Part shown: positions 1 through 5,331 of the stretch, piece by piece
How positions within the stretch are numbered: the first letter of the stretch is position 1
Layout of the letters: every line of letters begins with the position of its first letter
Source of the DNA: Candidatus Cloacimonadota bacterium
Lineage (GTDB): Bacteria; Cloacimonadota; Cloacimonadia; Cloacimonadales; TCS61
Reading direction: 5' to 3'
Assembly (NCBI GenBank): GCA_030667725.1
Contig: DAOUVH010000102.1
Span: forward strand, 1-5,331
Length of the DNA stretch: 5,331 nucleotides
Notes under the pieces: generated by a model
The model's database searches: none
The model's input: the letters and a program-made list of their open reading frames with translations, nothing else
Told to the model about the DNA's origin: nothing
Made by a program: the position numbers and the translations under genes

Positions 1-942
1 AAATTGGAGGGTAGAGCCATATCCATAAGCATTATATTTTTCTTCATCATAATTCTGTTCAAAATCATAAAATAGATTATTTGATTGAAACCTATTAATT
101 GAATAAGTTTCATAAGAATCGTAATATTTTGAATCTTCCTTCCAACTAAGAAAGTTGAATGAATAATTAAATGAATAGCTTCCATTACTAATAGGATTAT
201 AAACACTATTTCCAAGAGATAATTTGAATTTGTTGCTTTCGCAATCTGATAATAATGTATAGATGCTTTTTTCATATTCATATGGATATAACAAGTTATC
301 TTCAACTGGCTCAATAATACGCTCATAATACGCATAATGCAAACCATTTATAGGATCAAAAGAACGCAGAATATTAAAATGTACAAAACTCACACTATTA
401 CTATTTTCAGTTTTAGATAGAAGAACTTTTAGATCAAAATTAAAACCTGTATTATTATACTTTTCATAATAAATTCCATTACTCTTTTCTGTAATAATCA
501 AATCATCATAAGTTTCAATTGTATTATTATCATCAATTTTAGTATAATACTCATTTTGATCATCATTCCATACACCATCAGAACTATATGATTGTATCCA
601 ATTGAAATAGTGTTTATCAGGAGAATATATGAAACCGTGAGGAAAAGAATGATCATTCATCTCGTAATTAAGATTCAGGAATATTCCGATATTATAATTT
701 GGTTTATTTACTGCTTGAAAAGTTGATATTTGCGCACCTTCCCATATCTGCATGTATGAAAAATATGAATTTGAACTATTATAATTAGCAAAATTAAAAG
801 GATAATTATAAATATCAACAATTCTATTAGGAAATAAAGTTTCTAAGTTTACTCCAACACCACGTAAAGCAGTTGAATTAAAATCTAATGCGCTAAGATA
901 TTGTGCATAGATAATAATAATTAAAATTAATATTTTTCGCAT
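1..942 (-). CDS. Exported aromatic-rich protein, probable outer-membrane/surface protein (partial, C-terminus off the left edge)
   Basis: The reading frame is open from an ATG at 942 down to base 1 with no stop, giving 314 codons of a longer protein. I do not recognise a family. The start is supported by an AAGGA Shine-Dalgarno (952-948) five bases upstream and by the leader that follows it. The N-terminus MRKILILIIIIYAQYLSA is a typical signal peptide: a basic n-region, a run of Leu/Ile, and a likely signal peptidase I site after Ala18. There is no lipobox cysteine. The mature part is very rich in Asn, Tyr, Phe, Ser and Asp, with short alternating aromatic/polar stretches and no further hydrophobic helix. 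This fits a beta-barrel or beta-rich surface protein, but that is inference. A near-N-terminal segment, LRGVGVNLETLFPNR, recalls the start of barrel proteins in FCB bacteria only loosely. The gene is very AT-rich (about 22% GC in five sampled lines). It lies 31 bases after the DUF1232 gene and is probably co-transcribed with it. Confidence 0.85.
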   Translation of the reverse strand, partial: MRKILILIIIIYAQYLSALDFNSTALRGVGVNLETLFPNRIVDIYNYPFNFANYNSSNSYFSYMQIWEGAQISTFQAVNKPNYNIGIFLNLNYEMNDHSFPHGFIYSPDKHYFNWIQSYSSDGVWNDDQNEYYTKIDDNNTIETYDDLIITEKSNGIYYEKYNNTGFNFDLKVLLSKTENSNSVSFVHFNILRSFDPINGLHYAYYERIIEPVEDNLLYPYEYEKSIYTLLSDCESNKFKLSLGNSVYNPISNGSYSFNYSFNFLSWKEDSKYYDSYETYSINRFQSNNLFYDFEQNYDEEKYNAYGYGSTLQF

Positions 943-947
943 TTGGT

Positions 948-952
948 TCCTT
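948..952 (-). promoter_or_regulatory. Ribosome binding site of the left-edge exported protein
   Basis: Read on the minus strand, AAGGA stands five bases before the ATG at 942. It fixes the start of a gene that has no stop inside the window, and it places the signal peptide directly at the N-terminus. Confidence 0.7.
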
Positions 953-973
953 AAAAAAGTTTCTTGAATCTTA

Positions 974-1498
974 TTAATGAATCTTTCCAATCCAACCTTT
1001 TATCTTTTTCAAGATATTCTTATCAAGGAAGTTTTCGGCAACATAAGTAATTTTTTGAAGAAGTTTTAGAATATCCTCTTCCCCGCTCCAATTATCAATA
1101 AGAACTTGTTTATCTAATTCATTCAGAACAATATTCAATCCATAAACGACCAGCACAAGGTCATCCACATAACCGATGAAAGGAATGAAATCAGGGATAA
1201 TATCAATTGGCGAGATCACATAAGCAATGATCCCTCCCACTAACAATTTCTGTTTTCCACCGACTCGTTTATCAACAGCTAATCTGCATAATAGAATAAA
1301 GAAATCTGGTAAAGCGAGAATATACTCGGTAAATTCTCCGGCTTTCTCTCCACCTTTGGCAACAGCTAATTTGTGTAATTTCTTTCTCAATTTCCCATAG
1401 AATTTCATTTTTTTTGGATCTTTTGTAAATTCTTTTTCTTGTTCTACTGTAACTTCAATCTCTTCTTCTTTTATCTCGTCATTCTTTTCTTCAACCAT
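974..1498 (-). CDS. DUF1232 (YkvA-like) small membrane protein
   Basis: This 174-residue protein carries the DUF1232 signature (Pfam PF06803) at residues 92-113: AYVISPIDIIPDFIPF, followed by IGYVDD. The S-P-x-D-x-I-P-D core and the closing D-D pair are intact. Residues about 84-126 form two hydrophobic stretches around this core, so the protein is probably membrane-associated. The family's biochemical role is not established. Residues 1-30 are strongly charged (many Glu and Lys) and predicted disordered. Residues 30-55 are basic. The C-terminal 45 residues look helical and amphipathic. At 174 residues it is longer than the minimal members of the family because of these tails. The start is firm: AGGAGG lies four bases before the ATG. 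Stops are tandem (TAA TAA). It lies 42 bases after the Big-domain lipoprotein and 31 before the exported protein, so it is probably in the same operon. An accessory role in the envelope would be inference from position only. Confidence 0.9.
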   Translation of the reverse strand: MVEEKNDEIKEEEIEVTVEQEKEFTKDPKKMKFYGKLRKKLHKLAVAKGGEKAGEFTEYILALPDFFILLCRLAVDKRVGGKQKLLVGGIIAYVISPIDIIPDFIPFIGYVDDLVLVVYGLNIVLNELDKQVLIDNWSGEEDILKLLQKITYVAENFLDKNILKKIKGWIGKIH

Positions 1499-1502
1499 TG
1501 TT

Positions 1503-1508
1503 CCTCCT
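1503..1508 (-). promoter_or_regulatory. Strong ribosome binding site of the DUF1232 gene
   Basis: AGGAGG, a full consensus Shine-Dalgarno, lies on the minus strand with only four bases before the ATG at 1498. The spacing is slightly short. The preceding bases (1511-1540) are almost pure A/T, which should leave the site unstructured. This predicts efficient translation even if the upstream lipoprotein genes are poorly translated. Confidence 0.75.
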
Positions 1509-1540
1509 AGTTAATATATTTAAATAATAAACAAAAATTA

Positions 1541-2962
1541 TTAATTAACGTATCTTCTCAGAATAATTATAACCTGATTAGATGTATTAGTACCAAGTAC
1601 CTGAGCCGTAATAGTACCTGTAGTTGTTCCTGGTGGAGATGGAATTGGCGGAGGACATTCTAGATAATAGAATTCTACTTCCTTATTCAATCTACCATGC
1701 TCATCATTCACTACACCAGTTAAACCGGTATAAGGATCTCCGGTATCTGGTGGGATGGGTTCTAATGGTTCGCCCAGAGTTGTGGAGAATACCACGATAT
1801 GATTATCAACCGGATTATTCTGACCATCTCTCAAAGTAATCCTAATCTCAGTTGATTTGTACTCTGGATCTGGTGGTATAGCCCACCAGTCAACGTGAAG
1901 TGGAACTGCAACAATGTCTATCGTCGGAAATTGAATTGGAAGAACAAGTTCACCTTCAAAGTTGTTAGCAAATCCTAATTCAATTCTTACAAATATTGTT
2001 TCATTTGTATGTGAACCATCATAGGTTAACCTAGTAAATGCAACTCCTGGGATGGAATCACCATTAGCATTAGTATTACCAACATATCCTGCTGAATTGA
2101 TTGTAGCCCAAGAAGAACAATATGGTAATGAGAAATATACTGCAGTCCCATCAATAATAGGATTCCCCTGGCCATCTAATAATAATACTGATACTTCAAT
2201 TTCCCATAAACCATTTCCCAGATTTATACCTGAGTTAATTTCTCCAATTGAAAAATCAACCGTAGCTGGGATGCTAGTATGTATTACAATATTAGATTTA
2301 GTTATTGAAATCTCATTATCATTAGAATCATAAACATAACACTTTAAGACAGCTATTCCAGATTGTTCACCAGCGTTCAATGTAACAGGAACAATACCAT
2401 GAATAGAGCGAACTGAAAGAGAATCGGTTGTATTATACAGTATTCCATTTAAATTTGTGCCTTCGGGTCTGGACAATAATTTAAACCAAACATCGTAATC
2501 TCTTTCAACATTTATGCCATTACTATCTAGCAAAGCAAATTGAAACTCGAATGAATTGATTATGTTATTCTGACTTATGGTAGCTTGAATTGATTTTACC
2601 TCATTATAAAAAAAATCAATATCAGCTTCAATTGTATCAGAGTAATCATCATTTGAATATGCGGAAATCCGATAGGAGTAATTGCCGATTGTCTCCAATC
2701 CAGAATCTAAAAACGATGTTACATTCTCTGGTAATGTTTGATAATCTTCTTCCCATTCATTTTCACCAATTTTTCTATCGATTCGAAAACCCTCTTCAGC
2801 CGAACTGTTACCCTGCCAGGCTAACTGAATACTTTCAAGATCGATCTGCTCTAAAACAAAATTTGATGGTGCTTCTAAACCATCTTCGGGAGATGTTGAT
2901 ACTTTTGTGCACGATAATGTAACAAAAAAAATGAGTAGTATAAACCAAATTCTAATTTTCAT
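1541..2962 (-). CDS. Surface lipoprotein with one Fn3 domain and about three Big/invasin-like Ig domains
   Basis: This 473-residue protein begins with a lipoprotein signal peptide, MKIRIWFILLIFFVTLSC. The lipobox is L-S-C with the lipidated Cys at residue 18. Thr19 follows, so there is no Asp retention signal of the E. coli type, and outer-membrane or surface localisation is plausible. Residues about 31-115 form an Fn3 domain with the signature L-x-W-x-G-N-S-x-x-E-E-G-F-x-I-x-R (47-63). The rest is beta-sandwich repeats. A motif of the form LxD-(4-5)-P/V-...-V-x-F recurs at 144-162, 260-279 (LLLDGQGNPIIDGTAVYFSL) and 375-396 (LRDGQNNPVDNHIVVF). This is the hallmark of bacterial Ig-like Big_1/invasin domains. 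The last repeat has a Pro-rich insert (about 437-446). Function is probably adhesion or structure at the cell surface; no catalytic motif is visible. It has no C-terminal sorting domain. It starts 11 bases after the PKD lipoprotein, its paralogue, and ends in tandem TAA stops. Confidence 0.9.
   Translation of the reverse strand: MKIRIWFILLIFFVTLSCTKVSTSPEDGLEAPSNFVLEQIDLESIQLAWQGNSSAEEGFRIDRKIGENEWEEDYQTLPENVTSFLDSGLETIGNYSYRISAYSNDDYSDTIEADIDFFYNEVKSIQATISQNNIINSFEFQFALLDSNGINVERDYDVWFKLLSRPEGTNLNGILYNTTDSLSVRSIHGIVPVTLNAGEQSGIAVLKCYVYDSNDNEISITKSNIVIHTSIPATVDFSIGEINSGINLGNGLWEIEVSVLLLDGQGNPIIDGTAVYFSLPYCSSWATINSAGYVGNTNANGDSIPGVAFTRLTYDGSHTNETIFVRIELGFANNFEGELVLPIQFPTIDIVAVPLHVDWWAIPPDPEYKSTEIRITLRDGQNNPVDNHIVVFSTTLGEPLEPIPPDTGDPYTGLTGVVNDEHGRLNKEVEFYYLECPPPIPSPPGTTTGTITAQVLGTNTSNQVIIILRRYVN
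2933..2962 (-). repeat. Leader repeat, copy 1 (5' end of the Big-domain lipoprotein gene)
   Basis: The first 30 bases of this gene match the first 30 bases of the upstream lipoprotein gene (3826-3855) at 27 positions. They include an identical 17-base core (AGTATAAACCAAATTCT on the plus strand). The repeat encodes the n-region and first hydrophobic residues of the signal peptide (MKxRIWFILL). It marks the two genes as paralogues. Confidence 0.8.
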
Positions 2963-2968
2963 GATCTT

Positions 2969-2974
2969 CTCCTT
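2969..2974 (-). promoter_or_regulatory. Ribosome binding site overlapping the upstream stop codon
   Basis: AAGGAG on the minus strand ends six bases before the ATG at 2962. Its first A is the last base of the TAA stop (2976-2974) of the upstream lipoprotein gene. Ribosomes terminating there would sit on this site, so the two lipoproteins are probably translationally coupled and made in related amounts. Confidence 0.75.
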
Positions 2975-3855
2975 TACTCAACAGTTATATAATCAACTTT
3001 TACTACAGTATCCTGCTGAAAATCTTCATTAGTAACTGTTAAAGATACAGTGTACGTTCCTGAACCTAAATAAAGAACACTGGGATTTTTCAAATTCGAT
3101 GTCTGTTCGTTGCCAAAATCCCACTCCCACGTAATGATCTGAGGGAAGTAAACAATTGATATATCTGTAAATTGAACAGTCATAGGTGAATTACCTGTTA
3201 GTGGCTCGGCCACAAAATCAGCTTCAAAATAACCAGGAGTTGTAGAAAACTGAACTAAATTTGAATAATCAGAATGAAAATCACCAACGAATGCATAAAC
3301 TCTATAGGAATAAATATTGTATTCATCCAAATCAAATAGTATAGTACCATTTAAATTTGGTTCAGTTATTTGCATTTCTACAAATTCTTCGCCATTGACA
3401 CTTCTTTCAATAACAAATCCTTCCTCACCAAAAGAGTTATCCGTCCAAGTAAGATACCAATACGTCATATTCAATTCGAGATCAGATGGAGCAGGAAATT
3501 CAATATCCATGTTAACCTCAGCAAAATCTGAGTTATTATTGCTTCTATAAGAGCATATTCGATATGAGATATGATCAAATGTCTGTCTATATATTGATAT
3601 ATCATCTAAATAGTATTCTGTATTTTCTGGTAGACTGGCTATCTCGTCCCATTCTCCGTCATCTAATTTTCTTTGAACTTTATATCCATTTTCATTGGTG
3701 CTGTTATCGATCCAGTTCAATTTGAATTCCGTTATTGCAGATTGAAATATAGTAAGATTTCCTGGTTGATATAGATCAACTTGGGGTGCCGTTGTGTTAG
3801 TACAAGATAGAGTAAAAAGGATAACGAGCAGTATAAACCAAATTCTTGTTTTCAT
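2974..3855 (-). CDS. Surface lipoprotein with two Fn3 domains and a C-terminal PKD domain
   Basis: This 293-residue protein starts with a lipoprotein signal peptide, MKTRIWFILLVILFTLSC, lipidated at Cys18. The first 19 residues match those of the next gene's product at 14 positions. Two Fn3 domains follow (about 28-116 and 120-206). Each carries the signature L-x-W-x-D-N-S-x-x-E-[EN]-G-[FY]-x-[IV]-x-R, at 46-62 and 135-151. Residues 210-293 form a PKD domain: F-x-A-x-P-x-x-G-x-x-P-x-x-V-Q-F-T, then WEWDFGN (243-249), then NPSVLYLGSGTYTVSLTVTN (257-276). The canonical FGDG of PKD domains is FGNE here. The protein ends with the PKD beta-strand and has no Por-type sorting tail, so anchoring depends on the lipid. 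These domains bind proteins or glycans or act as spacers; the ligand is unknown. The start is supported by GAGGT (3867-3863), seven bases upstream. It lies 56 bases after valS, beyond a hairpin. Confidence 0.9.
   Translation of the reverse strand: MKTRIWFILLVILFTLSCTNTTAPQVDLYQPGNLTIFQSAITEFKLNWIDNSTNENGYKVQRKLDDGEWDEIASLPENTEYYLDDISIYRQTFDHISYRICSYRSNNNSDFAEVNMDIEFPAPSDLELNMTYWYLTWTDNSFGEEGFVIERSVNGEEFVEMQITEPNLNGTILFDLDEYNIYSYRVYAFVGDFHSDYSNLVQFSTTPGYFEADFVAEPLTGNSPMTVQFTDISIVYFPQIITWEWDFGNEQTSNLKNPSVLYLGSGTYTVSLTVTNEDFQQDTVVKVDYITVE
3826..3855 (-). repeat. Leader repeat, copy 2 (5' end of the PKD lipoprotein gene)
   Basis: Partner of the repeat at 2933-2962, in direct orientation, with 27 of 30 bases identical. 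Two of the three differences fall near the start codon and one lies at the distal end. Similarity fades into the rest of the signal peptide, where the proteins differ at four consecutive residues (11-14) but are again identical at TLSCT. Confidence 0.8.
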
Positions 3856-3862
3856 ATTCTTT

Positions 3863-3867
3863 ACCTC
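3863..3867 (-). promoter_or_regulatory. Ribosome binding site of the PKD lipoprotein gene
   Basis: GAGGT on the minus strand lies seven bases before the ATG at 3855 and ten bases after the hairpin at 3877-3902. The hairpin leaves this site single-stranded. It supports the annotated start, which also gives the signal peptide the correct length. Confidence 0.65.
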
Positions 3868-3876
3868 AACTTAAAC

Positions 3877-3902
3877 TGCGGAAGCCATTATTAACTTCCG
3901 CA
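3877..3902 (-). terminator. Perfect 8-bp hairpin after valS; weak or leaky terminator, or mRNA-processing stem
   Basis: TGCGGAAG (3877-3884) and CTTCCGCA (3895-3902) are perfect inverted repeats with a 10-base loop. The stem is GC-rich against an AT-rich background and begins seven bases beyond the valS stop codon. On the minus strand it is followed by GTTTAAGTT rather than a run of T. As an intrinsic terminator it is therefore weak, and partial read-through into the lipoprotein genes is likely. It could equally protect the valS mRNA 3' end or separate expression of the two segments. Confidence 0.55.
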
Positions 3903-3911
3903 TAATTCCTA

Positions 3912-5331
3912 TTATTTCAAACCAGCTAGAAGTTCTCTAGTTTTATTAACTTTAGTCTCGATCTCAGAAAATTTCTCTTTTTCTTTTTGAACAATTTCTT
4001 CGGGTGCATTTGTAATGAATTTTTCATTATTCAATTTACCGGAGATGATTTTCAGTTCTTTTTCTAATTTGAGAAACTGTTTTGTAAGTTTCTCTCTTTC
4101 TTCATCGAGATCTATCAAACCTTCCAAAGGAAGATAAATTTCAATATTCCTGACAACTGCAGCAATGCTGGATTTCGGTTTTTGCAGATCAACTGCAATT
4201 TCCATCTCGCTGATTTTTGCTAATTTAATAAAATAGTTCTGATAATCTTTAAGAAGTTGGATCTGATCATCTGTTGCAACCTTGATTGAGACACTGATCT
4301 CTATGCCAGGAGATAAATTAACCTGTTTTCTCAGATTTCTTATAGAAACAATAGATTCCTGGATAAGTTTCATATCCTTGTCTATCTTTTTATTTACTAT
4401 ATTTTTATCTTGTAATGGAAAAGTTGCTAAGACTATTGTTTCTTCTTCCATTGGGAAGAAGTGTTTGATCCCCTGCCATATCTCTTCCGAAATAAAAGGC
4501 ATAATTGGTTGTAATAGTCTCATCGAATTCTGTAATACATCCAATAAAATAAATTTTGCTGTTAATTGAGCATCTCTGTTATCATCATTATAAATTCTAT
4601 CTTTGGAAAGTTCCAGGTACCAGCTGCAGAATTCCTTCCAGGTGAAATCCATCAAGATATTGGCAGCATCGTTGAATCTGAGAGATTCATAGTTTTTGCG
4701 AGTTTCTTCAATAACTTCGTTCAACCTGCTATAAATCCATTGATCGGCAAGTTCCAGTTTTAATTCATCTCTTTTGGGAAGACCTTCGATCTTTTCTGCA
4801 TTCATCATAATGAAACGATAGGCATTCCAGATCTTGTTGGCAAAATTCCTTCCAGTTTCCAGGATCGAGTTGGAATAATAACTATCCTGCCCTTTTGGAC
4901 TGGCAAAGATAATGCTGAAACGAAGTGCATCAGCTCCCACGTTTTCAATTATATCCAAAGGATCAGGTGAGTTACCAAGAGATTTGCTCATTTTAATTCC
5001 TTTCTCATCACGAACCATTCCATGCAGAAGAACAGTATCAAAAGGTATTTTATCTTTGAATTCAAGTGTTGCCATTATCATTCTGGCAACCCATAGATAG
5101 ATGATATCCGGTGCTGTTACCAGCAGATTTGTAGGAAGAAAGTAATCAAGTTCTACGGTTTCATCCGGCCAGCCAAAGGTTGAGAAAGGCCACAGCCAGC
5201 TACTAAACCATGTATCAAGAACGTCTTCATCCTGTTTAAATTTATTGTGACCACATTTGGGGCAAGTTGTTGGTTCTTCTTTAGCAACTACGATCTCATC
5301 GCAGTTCTGGCAATAGTAAACTGGTATTCTG
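3912..5331 (-). CDS. valS: Valyl-tRNA synthetase, C-terminal 472 residues (5' part off the right edge)
   Basis: ValRS charges tRNA-Val with valine in the cytoplasm. The frame is open to the right edge (first full codon at 5330), so the ATG at 5081 is an internal Met and not the start. The fragment opens at RIPVYYC, which in the family directly follows the SRQ-x-WWGH motif. Two CxxC pairs (fragment residues 7/10 and 23/26) form a probable zinc ribbon. Then come DVLDTWFSSWLWPFST (37-51), T-A-P-D-I-I-Y-L-W-V-A-R-M, and the catalytic KMSKS loop (113-117; bases 4994-4980), followed by LGNSPDPLDII. The helical anticodon-binding domain covers about 155-300. The C-terminus is the coiled-coil tRNA arm (Val_tRNA-synt_C), with L-x-G-L-I-D-L-D-E-E and the heptad-rich tail ending LLAGLK. 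About half of a usual 870-900-residue ValRS is present. The CP1 editing domain and HIGH motif lie outside the window. Stops are tandem, TAA TAG. Sampled lines have about 39% GC, the highest sustained value here. Confidence 0.97.
   Translation of the reverse strand, partial: RIPVYYCQNCDEIVVAKEEPTTCPKCGHNKFKQDEDVLDTWFSSWLWPFSTFGWPDETVELDYFLPTNLLVTAPDIIYLWVARMIMATLEFKDKIPFDTVLLHGMVRDEKGIKMSKSLGNSPDPLDIIENVGADALRFSIIFASPKGQDSYYSNSILETGRNFANKIWNAYRFIMMNAEKIEGLPKRDELKLELADQWIYSRLNEVIEETRKNYESLRFNDAANILMDFTWKEFCSWYLELSKDRIYNDDNRDAQLTAKFILLDVLQNSMRLLQPIMPFISEEIWQGIKHFFPMEEETIVLATFPLQDKNIVNKKIDKDMKLIQESIVSIRNLRKQVNLSPGIEISVSIKVATDDQIQLLKDYQNYFIKLAKISEMEIAVDLQKPKSSIAAVVRNIEIYLPLEGLIDLDEEREKLTKQFLKLEKELKIISGKLNNEKFITNAPEEIVQKEKEKFSEIETKVNKTRELLAGLK

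Noticed and set aside
1511..1540. Possible sigma70 promoter in the A/T-rich gap before the DUF1232 gene
   Set aside because: A TTGTTT (1534-1529) and a TATATT (1518-1513) are present on the minus strand, but only 10 bases separate them and the implied start would fall within the ribosome binding site.
1536..1568. Possible terminator at the end of the Big-domain lipoprotein gene
   Set aside because: AATTATT and AATAATT can pair around a 19-base loop and are followed by a short T run, but the stem has only A/T pairs and should be too unstable.
1624..2922. Three plus-strand open frames opposite the Big-domain lipoprotein (1624-1839, 2052-2333, 2590-2922)
   Set aside because: They lie wholly antisense to a well-supported gene, show no domain or leader, and their composition is that of a reverse-strand shadow.
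3317..3550. Plus-strand open frame opposite the PKD lipoprotein
   Set aside because: It is Ser/Leu-rich antisense shadow of the second Fn3 domain, with no ribosome binding site of note.
5079..5081. ATG at 5081 as the start of valS
   Set aside because: The same frame continues upstream to the window edge with conserved ValRS sequence (two CxxC pairs and DVLDTWFSS), so this Met is internal.
4282..5100. Plus-strand open frames opposite valS (4282-4569, 4566-4763, 4912-5100)
   Set aside because: They are antisense to conserved ValRS motifs, including KMSKS, and have no recognisable features.

Overview
The window is a compact, AT-rich bacterial stretch in which every supported gene lies on the minus strand, so transcription runs from the right edge to the left. 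No non-coding stretch exceeds about 60 bases. In transcription order it holds: the 3' part of valS (valyl-tRNA synthetase, cut by the right edge); a 56-base gap with a perfect 8-bp hairpin; a 293-residue lipoprotein with two Fn3 domains and a PKD domain; an 11-base gap; a 473-residue lipoprotein with one Fn3 domain and about three invasin/Big-like Ig domains; a 42-base gap; a 174-residue DUF1232 (YkvA-like) membrane protein; a 31-base gap; and the first 314 codons of an exported, aromatic-rich protein, probably an outer-membrane or surface protein, cut by the left edge.

Organism (inference): the lipobox lipoproteins, the Fn3/PKD/Big surface modules and the probable outer-membrane protein suggest a didermic, AT-rich bacterium, perhaps of the FCB group (for example Cloacimonadota-like). 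The ValRS carries two CxxC pairs. There is no rRNA or other lineage marker, so this placement is tentative.

Layout and function: valS is housekeeping. The four genes after it look like an envelope cluster: two tandem lipoproteins with nearly identical leaders, a small membrane protein, and an exported protein. Close spacing and good Shine-Dalgarno sequences suggest co-transcription, possibly by partial read-through from valS. The lipoprotein pair is the most interesting part. The two share a leader (27 of 30 bases identical) and a diagnostic Fn3 signature, but carry different C-terminal modules (PKD versus Big-like), which suggests duplication followed by domain swapping. Base composition shifts along the window: about 39% GC in sampled valS lines and about 22% in sampled lines of the left-edge gene.

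I found no tRNA, rRNA, CRISPR array, insertion sequence, attachment site or convincing sigma70 promoter. I see no clear evidence of a wholly new system. The novelty candidates are the lipoprotein pair and the unrecognised left-edge gene.
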